Shown in pieces: positions 53,936-63,166 of a DNA stretch of 64,000 bases. The position numbers and the translations under genes are program-made. Under the pieces are notes generated by a model. It ran no database searches and was not told the origin of the DNA. It was given only the letters and a program-made list of their open reading frames with translations. The DNA comes from Qipengyuania sp. S6317L1 (GTDB lineage: Bacteria > Pseudomonadota > Alphaproteobacteria > Sphingomonadales > Sphingomonadaceae). Where the stretch lies: positions 62,001 through 126,000 of the forward strand of contig NZ_JALKAJ010000005.1 in assembly GCF_023015615.1 (NCBI RefSeq), given 5' to 3'. Positions within the stretch are counted from its first letter, which is position 1. The number at the start of each line of letters is the position of its first letter.

Positions 53936-54286
53936 GCTACAGCAAAAACAGACCGTGCGGCAACGGCCCTGAGCGGGCTGTGTATATTCCATTGTCTCGC
54001 GCTCCCCGTCGCGGCGAGCGCCGCACCGTTTCTGGCCGCCATGGCCGAAGCGGAGTGGGTCCACATCTTCTTTGCAAGCCTTGCCGTAGTGATCTCGGCA
54101 AGTGTGCCTTTGCGCGATGCGCGCGCGCGTGCGCTCGCTTTCCTCGCACCTGCGGGGCTGGGCATTGCGTTTCTGCTCGCAGGGGTCTTTGCAACCAGTT
54201 TTGGCTCGAATGAGACGCTTCTCACCGTGGTTGGCGGCGTCCTGCTTGCAGCGGCGCATATCCCGCGCATGGTCACCTTCCGTTGA
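53933..54286 (+). CDS. MerC-domain membrane protein
   Basis: 117 residues from ATG 53933. Four hydrophobic helices, the first carrying SGLCIFHCLALPVAAS, the Cys-x-x-His-Cys pattern of MerC-type proteins; mercury uptake is the founding role, other metals are possible. The Zur-like site at its start suggests zinc-linked control. The stop overlaps the TTG start of the asparaginase gene (TTGA), so the two are coupled. Confidence 0.8.
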   Translation: MATAKTDRAATALSGLCIFHCLALPVAASAAPFLAAMAEAEWVHIFFASLAVVISASVPLRDARARALAFLAPAGLGIAFLLAGVFATSFGSNETLLTVVGGVLLAAAHIPRMVTFR

Positions 54287-55275
54287 TCGCCAGGCTACCA
54301 AGGCTCCTCGTCCTTGGCACAGGCGGCACCATCGCAGGCAGCGCGCAGAGCGCAACGGGCGGTTCCTATGCTGCTGGCGAGTTGAGGCTCGACCAATTGC
54401 TGAACGATCTCTCGGGTTTGGGGCTTGAGGCTGAACTCGTTGCCAAACCCATCGCGCAGATCGGCTCGCAGGACATGGGCTGGGACGTTTGGGACGTGCT
54501 TCATCGCGAGATTTTAGCGGCTCTAAATGATAGCCAAATGGACGGTATTCTCGTCACTCACGGCACCGACACCGCCGAGGAAACCGCCTATCTGCTCGAT
54601 CTGACGCTGCCTGCTGACAAGCCGGTGGTTCTGGTCGGCGCAATGCGGCCTGCGGGCGCGGTGGGTGCAGATGGTATGCGCAACTTTGCCAATGCGGTGC
54701 GCGTGGCGAGCGATCCTGATGCGTGCGGGCGCGGGCCCTTGCTTGTCATGGGCGATGCGGTTTTCGCCGCTAAGGATGTGCGCAAGGCCGCGACCTCCAA
54801 CATTGATGCCTTCAAGGGCTATCCAAGGGGCCCCATCGCGCGGGTCACGCCGTCCACCCTCGACTGGTTCGGCGGGGCAACCCGTGTGGGCGAGCCTGCG
54901 CGTTATGGCTGGCCAGAGACACCGCCACGCGTGGCGATCCTCACCGCAGGGGCGGGGATGGACGCAAAACCTGTCGAGGCGCTGCTTGGCATCGGTTGCA
55001 AAGGCATCGTGCTGGCCGGAATGGGGCAGGGCAACGCACCCGGATGCGTGCTCGATGCGTTGAGCGAGGCGGTGAAAAGCGGAGTGCCGGTCGTGCGCTC
55101 TGCACGCGTGGACGAAGGGCTGGTCGATCGCAATGTCGAGGTCGATGACGACCGGTACGGCTTTGTCGCGGGAAGGGCGCTCGGCCCTGCCAAGGCGCGG
55201 GTGCTTCTGATGGTGCTGATCGCCAACGGCATCACCGATGCGACCGCAATTCAGGCAGCTTTTGACCGCGGCTGA
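54283..55275 (+). CDS. L-asparaginase (type I/II family)
   Basis: 330 residues from a TTG start that overlaps the MerC-like stop. The two active-site threonine motifs are VLGTGGTIAG and VTHGTDTAEET, followed by GAMRPAG. It hydrolyses asparagine to aspartate and ammonia. There is no signal peptide, so it is cytoplasmic. Why it is coupled to a MerC-like gene is not clear. Confidence 0.92.
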   Translation: MIARLPRLLVLGTGGTIAGSAQSATGGSYAAGELRLDQLLNDLSGLGLEAELVAKPIAQIGSQDMGWDVWDVLHREILAALNDSQMDGILVTHGTDTAEETAYLLDLTLPADKPVVLVGAMRPAGAVGADGMRNFANAVRVASDPDACGRGPLLVMGDAVFAAKDVRKAATSNIDAFKGYPRGPIARVTPSTLDWFGGATRVGEPARYGWPETPPRVAILTAGAGMDAKPVEALLGIGCKGIVLAGMGQGNAPGCVLDALSEAVKSGVPVVRSARVDEGLVDRNVEVDDDRYGFVAGRALGPAKARVLLMVLIANGITDATAIQAAFDRG

Positions 55276-55317
55276 GCAATTGCGGGCCCCCGCAAGACGG
55301 GGACCCGCTCTGTTCAA

Positions 55318-56427
55318 TTAGGCCCAGGGCGTGACGAGATATTTCTCGCCGGTCTTCATCTGACGATAATCAAGGATCGCATCCTTGGTCAGCATCTCTT
55401 CAAGGTTCACCTTCGCTTTATAGTTTGAGGCAAATGTGGTGGTGAGATTGTCGAGTACGCGTTTACGCATGCGGCCAACCGTTTCCATTCCCGCCTTTTG
55501 CAGGAACGGGGTCAGCAGCCAGCCCGAAAGCGTCCAGCCAAAGCCATAGGACGGGGTCAGCACGGTCGGGCTCGTATCGAGACGACCATAGATGAACATG
55601 CGCTTTTCCTGATTGGAGCCATAGCGCGAATATTCGGTCATCTTCTTGACGGCGACCTGTTCCATCGCCTTGAACACCGTGTCGGTCGCTTGTCCGCCGC
55701 CGATGGGGTCAAAGCCATAGAACGCATCGGTTGCATCAATCGCGGAGCGCAATTGCGCCATGAAATCATCATCAGATGAATTGACGACGTGTTTTGCGCC
55801 AAGACCTTTCAGCATTTCGACATGCTCGGCCTTGCGCACGATATTGACGAGCTCGAGGCCGTCTTCTGCACAGATCTTGACCAGCATCTGGCCAAGGTTT
55901 GACGCAGCGGCTGTGTGCACGATTGCGTTATGTCGGTCCATCTTGGCATTTTCGGCAAAACCAAGCGCGGTCATCGGGTTCACGAAGGAGCTTGCGCCCT
56001 CTTCGCACGAATGATCGCCCAGCGGCAGGCACATCATCGCATCGGCGATGGCATATTGGCTGAACGCATTGCCCGGAACACAGGCAACGCGCTTACCCAT
56101 GAGCGCCTTGGCCATATCGCTGTCGCCGGTGGCAACCACGGTGCCTGCGCCCTCGTTGCCGGCTGGCAGGCGCTGGTCATGGCGCGCTTTCTGACCCGAA
56201 TGGAAAGGTTCGGGCATGGTGGCGACGACCTTGCCAGCTGAATATTCCGCATTTTCAAAGTCCGCCGCGCTGGTCAGAATTGCAAGGTCCGACGGGTTGA
56301 TCGGCGCTGCTTCCATCTTGACCAGAACCTGATTGTCCTTGGGCTCCGGAAAGCTTTCTTCGCTGATCTCGAGGGTCAATTTGCCGTCGCTTGAAAGCGT
56401 TGTGAAAAGCTGTTTGCCAGTGGTCAT
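55318..56427 (-). CDS. MDR-superfamily oxidoreductase without zinc sites
   Basis: 369 residues. GroES-like N-domain (VLVKMEAAPINPSDLAIL, AGNEGAGTVV) and a Rossmann C-domain (VHTAAASNLGQMLVKICAEDG). The Cys/His zinc ligands of alcohol dehydrogenases are missing, placing it with quinone or enoyl reductases. The cofactor loop AASNLGQ is unusual for the AxGGVG motif. Substrate unknown; monocistronic or leading the run into the small membrane gene. Confidence 0.85.
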   Translation of the reverse strand: MTTGKQLFTTLSSDGKLTLEISEESFPEPKDNQVLVKMEAAPINPSDLAILTSAADFENAEYSAGKVVATMPEPFHSGQKARHDQRLPAGNEGAGTVVATGDSDMAKALMGKRVACVPGNAFSQYAIADAMMCLPLGDHSCEEGASSFVNPMTALGFAENAKMDRHNAIVHTAAASNLGQMLVKICAEDGLELVNIVRKAEHVEMLKGLGAKHVVNSSDDDFMAQLRSAIDATDAFYGFDPIGGGQATDTVFKAMEQVAVKKMTEYSRYGSNQEKRMFIYGRLDTSPTVLTPSYGFGWTLSGWLLTPFLQKAGMETVGRMRKRVLDNLTTTFASNYKAKVNLEEMLTKDAILDYRQMKTGEKYLVTPWA

Positions 56428-56450
56428 AAATTTCTCTCTCGGTTGTTAAA

Positions 56451-56849
56451 TCAATCGGTTGCGGGTTTGGTATCGCTGTCTGGCTTTTCTCGCGGGGAAA
56501 GCTCAAGAATTGTCGCCATCGCCGCCCAAATGGCGAGCGTGGGCTGAAGTTTGGGGACGCGGGTCAATGAAAACCACTCCTCAGCGATTTGTGGCAGGAA
56601 AGCAATGGCAATGGCCGTGAAAACAATACTGAATAACGTGTAATCGCTAAGCGCAATCGACTGGATCATCATCACGATGAACGCGCTGATCACGAGCAGT
56701 GCGACAAAGTCGAAAATCGGCAGGTTTTCACCGCCTACCAGGACAAAGCCCAGCACCGCACCAAACACGATATTGAGCGCGTTGAGACCAGCGCGATAGT
56801 CGCCATCTGCCATGCGCGCCTTGGTGGGAAACTTGTACCATTTGGCCAT
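56451..56849 (-). CDS. Small membrane protein downstream of truA
   Basis: 132 residues with about four hydrophobic stretches (26-41, 46-63, 71-88, 103-117) and charged ends ([21 protein letters not shown]). No family recognised. Its start shares one base with the truA stop, so it is the third gene of the fmt-truA unit. Confidence 0.78.
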   Translation of the reverse strand: MAKWYKFPTKARMADGDYRAGLNALNIVFGAVLGFVLVGGENLPIFDFVALLVISAFIVMMIQSIALSDYTLFSIVFTAIAIAFLPQIAEEWFSLTRVPKLQPTLAIWAAMATILELSPREKPDSDTKPATD

Positions 56850-57616
56850 CAGTCGTCGTGCTCCTGCGGATAGATCGCTTCCACGAAGTAAAGCCCGTGA
56901 GGCGGCGCGTTCAACCCTAATTCCGAACGGTCCTTTGCCGCCAGGGCATGGCCGATCTGTGCTTCATCCCACGAACCCTGACCCACCAGTTTCAGGCACC
57001 CGACCATGCTCCTGACCTGATGGTGCAAGAAACTGCGCGCCTCGGCATAGATGCGGATTTCGTCGCCCCCGTCGGTTTCAACGCGCTCCACATCGAGGCG
57101 GTCCAATGTCTTTACCGGATCGTTGGACTGGCACTGGACCGAGCGGAACGTGGTGAAGTCATGGCGTCCCACAAGGCTTTGTGCAGCGCGGTGCATGGCG
57201 TGGTGGTCAAGCGGCTTCGCAACGTGCCAAACCTGCTTCTTGGCAAAGGTCAAGGGCGCACGCCGGTTGCAGATGCGATAGACATATCGGCGCTCAATAC
57301 AGGAAAACCGCGCGTGCCAGTCATCGGGAACGATTTGAGCGTCGAGGATCGCGATTGGCTCTGGGCGAAGATGCGCATTCAATGCTTCGGAGAGGCGAAA
57401 AGGGTCCATGTCCTTTTCAAGATCAACATGGCTGCGCATCCCCAGCGCGTGCACGCCCGCATCGGTGCGGCCTGCTGAATGAAGCACCACCTCTTCGCCG
57501 GTGATCCGGTTCAATGCCTCTTCGATCGACTGCTGGACCGATGGTCCCTGCTTTTGCCGCTGAAGCCCGTAAAACGGCGTCCCGTCAAATTCGATGGTGA
57601 GCGCGAAACGGGTCAC
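56849..57616 (-). CDS. truA: tRNA pseudouridine(38-40) synthase
   Basis: 255 residues. The catalytic Asp lies in [24 protein letters not shown] is the conserved C-terminal RNA-binding part. It modifies positions 38-40 of the anticodon arm of many tRNAs. It overlaps fmt by 4 bp upstream and the small membrane gene by 1 bp downstream. Confidence 0.95.
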   Translation of the reverse strand: MTRFALTIEFDGTPFYGLQRQKQGPSVQQSIEEALNRITGEEVVLHSAGRTDAGVHALGMRSHVDLEKDMDPFRLSEALNAHLRPEPIAILDAQIVPDDWHARFSCIERRYVYRICNRRAPLTFAKKQVWHVAKPLDHHAMHRAAQSLVGRHDFTTFRSVQCQSNDPVKTLDRLDVERVETDGGDEIRIYAEARSFLHHQVRSMVGCLKLVGQGSWDEAQIGHALAAKDRSELGLNAPPHGLYFVEAIYPQEHDD

Positions 57617-58518
57617 TTGAGCACGGTCCCCGCCTCAACCGGTCGACCGCGCAAGTAATCCTCGCGGCTCATCGCCGGCTTGCCCGCACGTTGGAGTTTC
57701 AAGGGACGGATTGCGCCTTCGCCGCAAGCGATAGTGAGTTCAGCGTCGAGGACCTCTCCTGGCTTGCCCGACCCCTTTGCCTCCTGCGCCAACAAGAGCT
57801 TCACCCTCTCATCGCCCAGCTCAAACCAGGCGCCGGGGAAGGGCGCCAAGCCAGCCACATGACGCACCAGCTCACCCGCAGGCCGCGCCCAGTCAATCCG
57901 CGCCTCGGCCTTGTCGATCTTGGCAGCGTCGGTGGCCTCGGCATCATCCTGAACAACGGGTGGAAAGGCGTCGAGGTTGGCAAGCACCTCCACCATCGCC
58001 TCTGCGCCCATGTTGCCGAGTTCCTCAAACAGCTCGCCAGTGGTCTTTGCATCAATGGGCGTGCGCAGAATATGTCGCATGGGGCCGGTATCGAGCCCCG
58101 CTTCCATCTGCATGATCGTGACGCCCGTTTCCTCATCCCCGGCCATGATAGCGCGGTGAATGGGCGCCGCTCCCCGCCAGCGAGGCAGGATCGAGGCATG
58201 GATATTCAGACATCCGTGGGTGGGGGCATCAAGCACCGCTTGCGGCAGGATCAGCCCATAGGCAGCAACCACCGCAACATCGGCACCAAGCGCAGCAAAT
58301 TCAGACCTGGCCTCTTCACTGCGCAGCGATTTGGGATGGCGCACTTTGAAGCCCAACTCTTCTGCTTTGGCCTGAACCGGCGACGGGCGCAGCTTCTTGC
58401 CCCGGCCCGAACGGCTTGGCGGCTGGGTATAAACACAGGCGATTTCGTGACCCGCCTCGTGAAGAGCCACCAGTGCAGGCACCGCAAAATCCGGCGTTCC
58501 CATAAAAACTATGCGCAT
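57613..58518 (-). CDS. fmt: Methionyl-tRNA formyltransferase
   Basis: 301 residues. [15 protein letters not shown] at the N-terminus and the catalytic region [20 protein letters not shown] with the Asn-His-Asp set ([13 protein letters not shown]). It formylates initiator Met-tRNA. It leads the leftward fmt-truA-membrane protein unit; def, its functional partner, is 740 bp away on the other strand behind recR. Confidence 0.95.
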   Translation of the reverse strand: MRIVFMGTPDFAVPALVALHEAGHEIACVYTQPPSRSGRGKKLRPSPVQAKAEELGFKVRHPKSLRSEEARSEFAALGADVAVVAAYGLILPQAVLDAPTHGCLNIHASILPRWRGAAPIHRAIMAGDEETGVTIMQMEAGLDTGPMRHILRTPIDAKTTGELFEELGNMGAEAMVEVLANLDAFPPVVQDDAEATDAAKIDKAEARIDWARPAGELVRHVAGLAPFPGAWFELGDERVKLLLAQEAKGSGKPGEVLDAELTIACGEGAIRPLKLQRAGKPAMSREDYLRGRPVEAGTVLK

Positions 58519-58571
58519 AAGGCCAAAGCTAAACCTTTGTGAATTGAGCCAAGCGCCCTATCTCTCCCCAC

Positions 58572-59168
58572 ATGGCATCGCAAGAGATCGAAGCACTATC
58601 CAGCGTATTGGCACGCCTGCCGGGCCTTGGTCCGCGCAGCGCGCGGCGCGCTGTGCTGTGGCTTGTGAAAAACCGCGAACACGCTTTGCCTGACCTGCTT
58701 GAGGCATTGGACGGCGTTTCCCAATCGCTCGTTGAATGCGAGATTTGCGGTAATGTCGACACCATCAACCCTTGCGGCATCTGCGCCGACCCCAAACGCG
58801 ATGCAAAATCGCTATGCGTGGTCGAGGATGTGGCCGACGTTTGGGCGCTTGACCGCGCGCGGCTGTTTCAGGGGCGCTATCATGTGCTCGGCGGCAAGCT
58901 TTCGGCGCTCGACGGCATTGGCCCGGAAGACCTCAACATCAAAAGCTTGCTCGAACGCGTTGCACAAAGCGATGTGGACGAAGTTGTGCTCGCGATGAAC
59001 GCGACGCTCGAAGGGCAGACAACGGCGCATTACCTCGCCGAACGGCTGGAAGAGCACAAGGTGCGCATCACGCAACTGGCGCATGGCCTGCCAGTGGGCG
59101 GGGAGCTCGACTACCTCGACGAAGGCACACTTGCACAGGCGCTCAGGGCGCGGCGGCCAGTGGGATAG
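58572..59168 (+). CDS. recR: Recombination mediator RecR
   Basis: 198 residues. Helix-hairpin-helix ([16 protein letters not shown]), a four-Cys zinc finger ([16 protein letters not shown]), and a Toprim domain with [13 protein letters not shown]. With RecF/RecO it loads RecA at gaps. It diverges from fmt over a 53-bp gap. Confidence 0.95.
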   Translation: MASQEIEALSSVLARLPGLGPRSARRAVLWLVKNREHALPDLLEALDGVSQSLVECEICGNVDTINPCGICADPKRDAKSLCVVEDVADVWALDRARLFQGRYHVLGGKLSALDGIGPEDLNIKSLLERVAQSDVDEVVLAMNATLEGQTTAHYLAERLEEHKVRITQLAHGLPVGGELDYLDEGTLAQALRARRPVG

Positions 59169-59257
59169 TGCTGGGATAGGGACCGGGTCAGCCATCCGAT
59201 CACACTTATTGAACGGTTCAACTTGCAGGGGCCGCTCACCCGCACTAAATCGAACGC

Positions 59258-59830
59258 ATGGCTATCCGCGAAATCATTGAAGTGCCGGACCCCCGGCTCA
59301 AACTCGTGTCCGAACCGGTTAAACCCGAAGAGTTCAACGACGAATTGAAAACCCTCGTCGAGGACATGTTTGAAACCATGTACGATGCGCCAGGCATCGG
59401 TTTGGCCGCGATCCAGGTCGCGGTGCCCAAGCGTGTGCTCGTCATCGATCTTCAGCCCGAAGACCCCGATGGAGAGCCGGTCGAGTGCGAGCACGACGGA
59501 CACAAGCACACCCATCCGGCCACCAAGAAAGAGCCGCGGGTATTCATCAATCCGGTGATCACGCCTGAAAGCGAAGAAATGTCGACCTATCAGGAAGGCT
59601 GCCTCTCGCTTCCCGAAATCTACGCAGACGTCGATCGGCCAGCCTCGTGCACGGTCGAATATCAGGACCTTGATGGCAACCACCACAAGGAACACCTGAC
59701 GGGTATGATGGCGACCTGCCTCCAGCACGAGATGGACCACCTCGAAGGCATCGTCTTCATCGACCACCTCTCGCGTCTCAAGCGCAATATGATGCTGAAG
59801 AAGCTGAAGAAGATCAGGGCTGCGGCTTAG
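59258..59830 (+). CDS. def: Peptide deformylase with a His-rich insertion
   Basis: 190 residues. The three motifs are GIGLAAIQ, EGCLSLPE and QHEMDHLEG, giving the Cys and two His metal ligands. It removes the formyl group from new proteins. Relative to the E. coli type there is an insertion of ~20 residues after residue 68 with CEHDGHKHTHPA, four His and one Cys, that could bind metal. It lies 89 bp after recR. Confidence 0.94.
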   Translation: MAIREIIEVPDPRLKLVSEPVKPEEFNDELKTLVEDMFETMYDAPGIGLAAIQVAVPKRVLVIDLQPEDPDGEPVECEHDGHKHTHPATKKEPRVFINPVITPESEEMSTYQEGCLSLPEIYADVDRPASCTVEYQDLDGNHHKEHLTGMMATCLQHEMDHLEGIVFIDHLSRLKRNMMLKKLKKIRAAA

Positions 59831-59861
59831 TTTAGTTTGCGCTCACCCATCCGGGTGAGCG

Positions 59862-59898
59862 TCCTCGCTAGACGGGCAGGCGAGCTGCCCCCGCTGCG
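59862..59898 (-). repeat. Interspersed intergenic repeat, copy 2
   Basis: Reverse complement of nearly the same 36-bp core as at 26498-26533 (TCCTCGCTAGACGGGCAGGC on this strand). It follows def and is flanked by short inverted GC-rich arms (CACCCATCCGGGTGAG). Confidence 0.6.
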
Positions 59899-59969
59899 GG
59901 CGGGCGCCAAGAGTCTCAGGCGCCCTTGCGGCGCTGCGCGCCGTTTGTGTGCTCAGCCCGCTTTATCGG

Positions 59970-60371
59970 TCACCCTTCCGCTTTTAGTCCTTCGATTGCT
60001 TTGGTCACATCGGCGATAACTTCGTCGCACATCCGTACACAGCGGCGACAATGGGCATCATCGTGCATCGCGCAGTGTTCCTTGCATTCCTCGCACGCGA
60101 CAATCACGGCAAGACCCATGGCGCGGATGGCCAGCACATTGTGGCCGGTGCGCCGCGAGCCCATGCGATAAAACGCGGTGCAGGCATCGGAGGCATCGAG
60201 GCAGCGGCGGATGCAATTGCTGCGATCTTCCTTCACATGGGCAAGGCACGCATCGGCGCATGAATTCATGATCGCCGCGCCATACATCGCGTGCTTGACC
60301 GCCTCGCCAAGCTGATCGTTGTAGCCATCACCCACAGAAGGGTGTTCCTGAATCATTTCCTTGATCGACAT
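59970..60371 (-). CDS. Four-helix-bundle cysteine-rich copper-binding protein
   Basis: 133 residues from ATG 60371, with AAGGAG 6 bp upstream. About ten Cys lie in helical spacings (NSCADACLAH, NCIRRCLDASDAC, CEECKEHC, HCRRCVRMC), as in DUF326/Csp-type four-helix bundles that store Cu(I). No signal peptide is visible, so it should be the cytosolic form. It is divergent from rmuC, with the SOS box in the gap. Confidence 0.85.
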   Translation of the reverse strand: MSIKEMIQEHPSVGDGYNDQLGEAVKHAMYGAAIMNSCADACLAHVKEDRSNCIRRCLDASDACTAFYRMGSRRTGHNVLAIRAMGLAVIVACEECKEHCAMHDDAHCRRCVRMCDEVIADVTKAIEGLKAEG

Positions 60372-60444
60372 TACATTCTCCTTTTCCTGACAAAGTGAGC
60401 AGGACAGGGGATAGTTCCGAAAAAGAACATTTGCCTCGTTCAAT

Positions 60445-60459
60445 GTTCGATGTATGTTC
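60445..60459. promoter_or_regulatory. LexA (SOS) box upstream of rmuC
   Basis: GTTCGATGTATGTTC is a perfect alphaproteobacterial SOS box (GTTC-N7-GTTC). It ends 6 bp before the chosen rmuC ATG. A LexA-type site here fits the DNA-maintenance role of RmuC. Confidence 0.7.
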
Positions 60460-60465
60460 TTTTAC

Positions 60466-62061
60466 ATGGAATTTTCTGCACTCTCAGTTCTTTTGGCGCT
60501 CGCGGCGCTTGTCATTGGCGGCCTGATCGGCTGGTTCGTTGCGCGTGGTCCGGTCACCGAAATGCGCGCGCGAGAGCAGGAGGCGCGAGAAAGCGCTTCA
60601 TCTGCCGAGGCCGAAGTTGGGCGATTGAACACCGATTTGGCTCGGGCTGAAGCTCGGGCTGCGCGCGTGGATGAACTGACGCAGGAACTTGTCGAGGCAC
60701 GCAAGAAACGTGATGCGCTCTCGGAGCTTTACGGTCCTGCAGAAGAGCGCGCGCAGCGTGTGCCCAAGCTTGAGGAAGAACTCGCTGGACTGCGCGAGAA
60801 GTATCGCACGACCGACGTTGAGCTGACGCGCCTGCGCACCGAAAGCGAAGAGCGTGAACGCGCCTTTGCTGAACGGGCGGCGGAAAAAGAGGCTGCCTTC
60901 GCAAAAGAATACAAGCGCCTGGTCGAAGCAGAAGAGAAACTTCAGGCCAAATTCGGCGAGATCAGCGAGAAGATGCTCGAAGGTGCACAGGCCCGCTTTC
61001 TCGAAGGCGCGCAGACGAAGCTTGCGGCGATGAACAAAGAAAGCATGGCCGAGCTCGACAAACGCGTAGGGCCGGTGGGCGAGACGCTCGAGCGTTATCG
61101 CAAGCGTGTCGAAGAAATCGAAAAGAACCGTTCGGAGGCCTGGCATCAATTGCAGGGAGTGATTGGCGAGGTGCGCGCAGGGCAGGAGCGAGTGCTGGAC
61201 GGCGCAAATCGTATCACAACCACGCTGCAGGGCGCGACCAAGGCGCGCGGTGACTGGGGCGAACTGCAATTCGAAAACCTGCTCGATGCCTGCAATCTGC
61301 GCGGCCAGACCGATTTCGCTCGCGAGGTCGGCGTCAAGGATGATGAGGGGCGCGACAAACGGCCCGATGCAATCATCAACATTCCGGGCGGGCGAAAGCT
61401 CGTCGTCGATGTGAAGAATGTCTTCAACACCTACAAGCAGGCGAACGAGGCAGAAACTGAGGAAGAGCGCAGCGTCTTGCTGGCGAAGCACGCCAAGGAA
61501 GTGCGCGGGCACATTCAGGCGCTATCGGCCAAGCGGTATCAGGACACGGTGGAAGGCTCTGCCGATTTCGTAGTCATGTTCGTGCCGGGCGAGCATGTGC
61601 TTTACGCTGCTCTCACGCAGGATGATGGCCTCCTGAACTATGCGCTGGAACGCGGCGTCGTCTTGTCATCCCCGCTCAATTTCATGTCGATAGCACTGAC
61701 CGTTGCGACGGTGTGGCGGCAGGCGGGCGTGCAGGCCGATGCGCAGGAAATCGCGGCGCTGGGCAAGCAGATTTACGACCGCCTCGCCACGGTGGCCGCA
61801 CACATCAGCAACGTGCGGCGTGATCTGGGAAAAACAAACAACAGTTTCGACAAGCTGGTCGGTTCGTTTGATACCAACTTGCGTAAAGCTGGCGAACGGT
61901 TCGAAGAATTGAGCGTCGATACGAGCGCCAAGGACATGGCCGAAGCGTTACCGCTCAACTCGCAGCCGCGAAAACTGGTAAACTTCGCCGATAATGAGCA
62001 GGACGAAGTTGCGAAAACTGCTTCCTCCGCGCTTGAAGAAAGCCAGGACGCGGCGGAGTAG
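60466..62061 (+). CDS. rmuC: DNA recombination protein RmuC
   Basis: 531 residues from ATG 60466. An ATG at 60454 lies inside the SOS box and is less likely. One N-terminal TM helix (about 4-24) is followed by a long coiled coil (about 30-200) and the RmuC core (about 215-440: RGDWGELQFENLLDAC, PDAIINIPGGRKLVVDVKNVF), a restriction-endonuclease-like fold. It limits DNA inversions and rearrangements. It ends directly against the convergent methyltransferase gene. Confidence 0.92.
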   Translation: MEFSALSVLLALAALVIGGLIGWFVARGPVTEMRAREQEARESASSAEAEVGRLNTDLARAEARAARVDELTQELVEARKKRDALSELYGPAEERAQRVPKLEEELAGLREKYRTTDVELTRLRTESEERERAFAERAAEKEAAFAKEYKRLVEAEEKLQAKFGEISEKMLEGAQARFLEGAQTKLAAMNKESMAELDKRVGPVGETLERYRKRVEEIEKNRSEAWHQLQGVIGEVRAGQERVLDGANRITTTLQGATKARGDWGELQFENLLDACNLRGQTDFAREVGVKDDEGRDKRPDAIINIPGGRKLVVDVKNVFNTYKQANEAETEEERSVLLAKHAKEVRGHIQALSAKRYQDTVEGSADFVVMFVPGEHVLYAALTQDDGLLNYALERGVVLSSPLNFMSIALTVATVWRQAGVQADAQEIAALGKQIYDRLATVAAHISNVRRDLGKTNNSFDKLVGSFDTNLRKAGERFEELSVDTSAKDMAEALPLNSQPRKLVNFADNEQDEVAKTASSALEESQDAAE

Positions 62062-62862
62062 TCAGCTTTCCAGCCCGGCCAGCACTTCGTAAGCCAGCAC
62101 CGCACCCGCGACGGCTGCATTCAACGAATCCGCGCGGCCTTTCATGGGCATTGTGACGCGCAGGTCGCATTCGGCTTCGTAGCCTTCCGGCAGTCCTTGC
62201 GACTCATTGCCAACCATGATGAAGCACGGTGCCTGATAGTCGGCCCCGCGATAGGGTACCGCATCGCGCAAGCTTGCCGCGACCAACTGACCTGAGCCAC
62301 CCCGCAACCACGGCACAAATTCCTCCCACCGCGCCCGCGCGAGACCTTGCGTGAACAGCGCCCCCATGCTCGCCCGCACGGCTTCGGCGCTGAACGGATC
62401 GGCGCAATCGTCGATCAGGATCAGCCCGCCTGCGCCCACGGCATCGCCGGTGCGCAGCATGGTGCCAAGGTTGCCCGGATCGCGAAGGTCCTGTGCGACC
62501 AGCCATATTGTCGCCGCGCTCCGGTCAAGCCGCTCAAGCGAGGTGTCGAACTCATCGAATACGCCTACGACGCTCTGCGCGTTCGACTTGCCGGTGATCT
62601 TGGAAAGGATGTCGGGCGTCGTTGTTATGACCTCGCCGCCGCGGCTCTCAATCTCGCGCTCAAGCCCTTCGATCAGTGGATGGGGATCGCGTCCTTCGGC
62701 CATCACCACAGTGCGCGGCACATAGCCGCTCACCCGCGCATCTTCGAGGAGGCGCAGGCCCTCGACCAGAAACTGGCCGGCCCGCTTGCGCAGCTTCTTC
62801 TCGCGAAGAGAGCGCAGAAATTTCACCGTAGGATTGGAAAAACCGGAGATATGCTTGCGCAT
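62062..62862 (-). CDS. SpoU/TrmH-family RNA methyltransferase
   Basis: 266 residues from ATG 62862 with GAGG 6 bp upstream. An N-terminal RNA-binding part (LREKKLRKRAGQFLVEGLRLLED) and the knotted SPOUT catalytic domain with DLRDPGNLGTMLRTGDAVGA and the C-terminal CFIMVGNESQGLP...LRVTMPMKGRADSLNAAVAGAVL. It should 2'-O-methylate rRNA or tRNA; the exact site is not clear. 13 bp after ptsH. Confidence 0.92.
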   Translation of the reverse strand: MRKHISGFSNPTVKFLRSLREKKLRKRAGQFLVEGLRLLEDARVSGYVPRTVVMAEGRDPHPLIEGLEREIESRGGEVITTTPDILSKITGKSNAQSVVGVFDEFDTSLERLDRSAATIWLVAQDLRDPGNLGTMLRTGDAVGAGGLILIDDCADPFSAEAVRASMGALFTQGLARARWEEFVPWLRGGSGQLVAASLRDAVPYRGADYQAPCFIMVGNESQGLPEGYEAECDLRVTMPMKGRADSLNAAVAGAVLAYEVLAGLES

Positions 62863-62875
62863 GTGCGCCTCGTGC

Positions 62876-63154
62876 TCAGTCTTCGCCAAAGCCGTCTTCG
62901 ACCAGCGCGACAAGCTCGGCCAGAACCGCCTCGCTGTCGGTGCCGTCGGTGATCACCTCGATCGTGTCGCCCTTGGCAGCGCCCAGCATCATGAGGCCCA
63001 GGATCGAGCCGCCAGCGGCCTCATTGCCGTCTTTGGCAACCTTGACCTGCGCGCCTTCCGGCAGAGCCGCAACGGCGCCGACAAACTTGGCACTCGCGCG
63101 CGCGTGAAGGCCGCGTTGATTGACGATGGTGACGGTTTGACGCTGTTCCCCCAT
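62876..63154 (-). CDS. ptsH: HPr phosphocarrier protein
   Basis: 92 residues. His17 in GLHARASAKF is the phospho-acceptor and Ser50 in GGSILGLMML the regulatory site used by HPr kinase. It lies 12 bp after the EIIA-Man gene. In alphaproteobacteria this set (hprK-rapZ-EIIA-HPr) is a regulatory PTS, usually without sugar permeases. Confidence 0.93.
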   Translation of the reverse strand: MGEQRQTVTIVNQRGLHARASAKFVGAVAALPEGAQVKVAKDGNEAAGGSILGLMMLGAAKGDTIEVITDGTDSEAVLAELVALVEDGFGED

Positions 63155-63166
63155 TGCCCGTACCCC

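Noticed and set aside
60454..60456. ATG 60454 as the rmuC start
   Set aside because: It lies within the SOS box and has no ribosome-binding site; 60466 gives a normal N-terminus.
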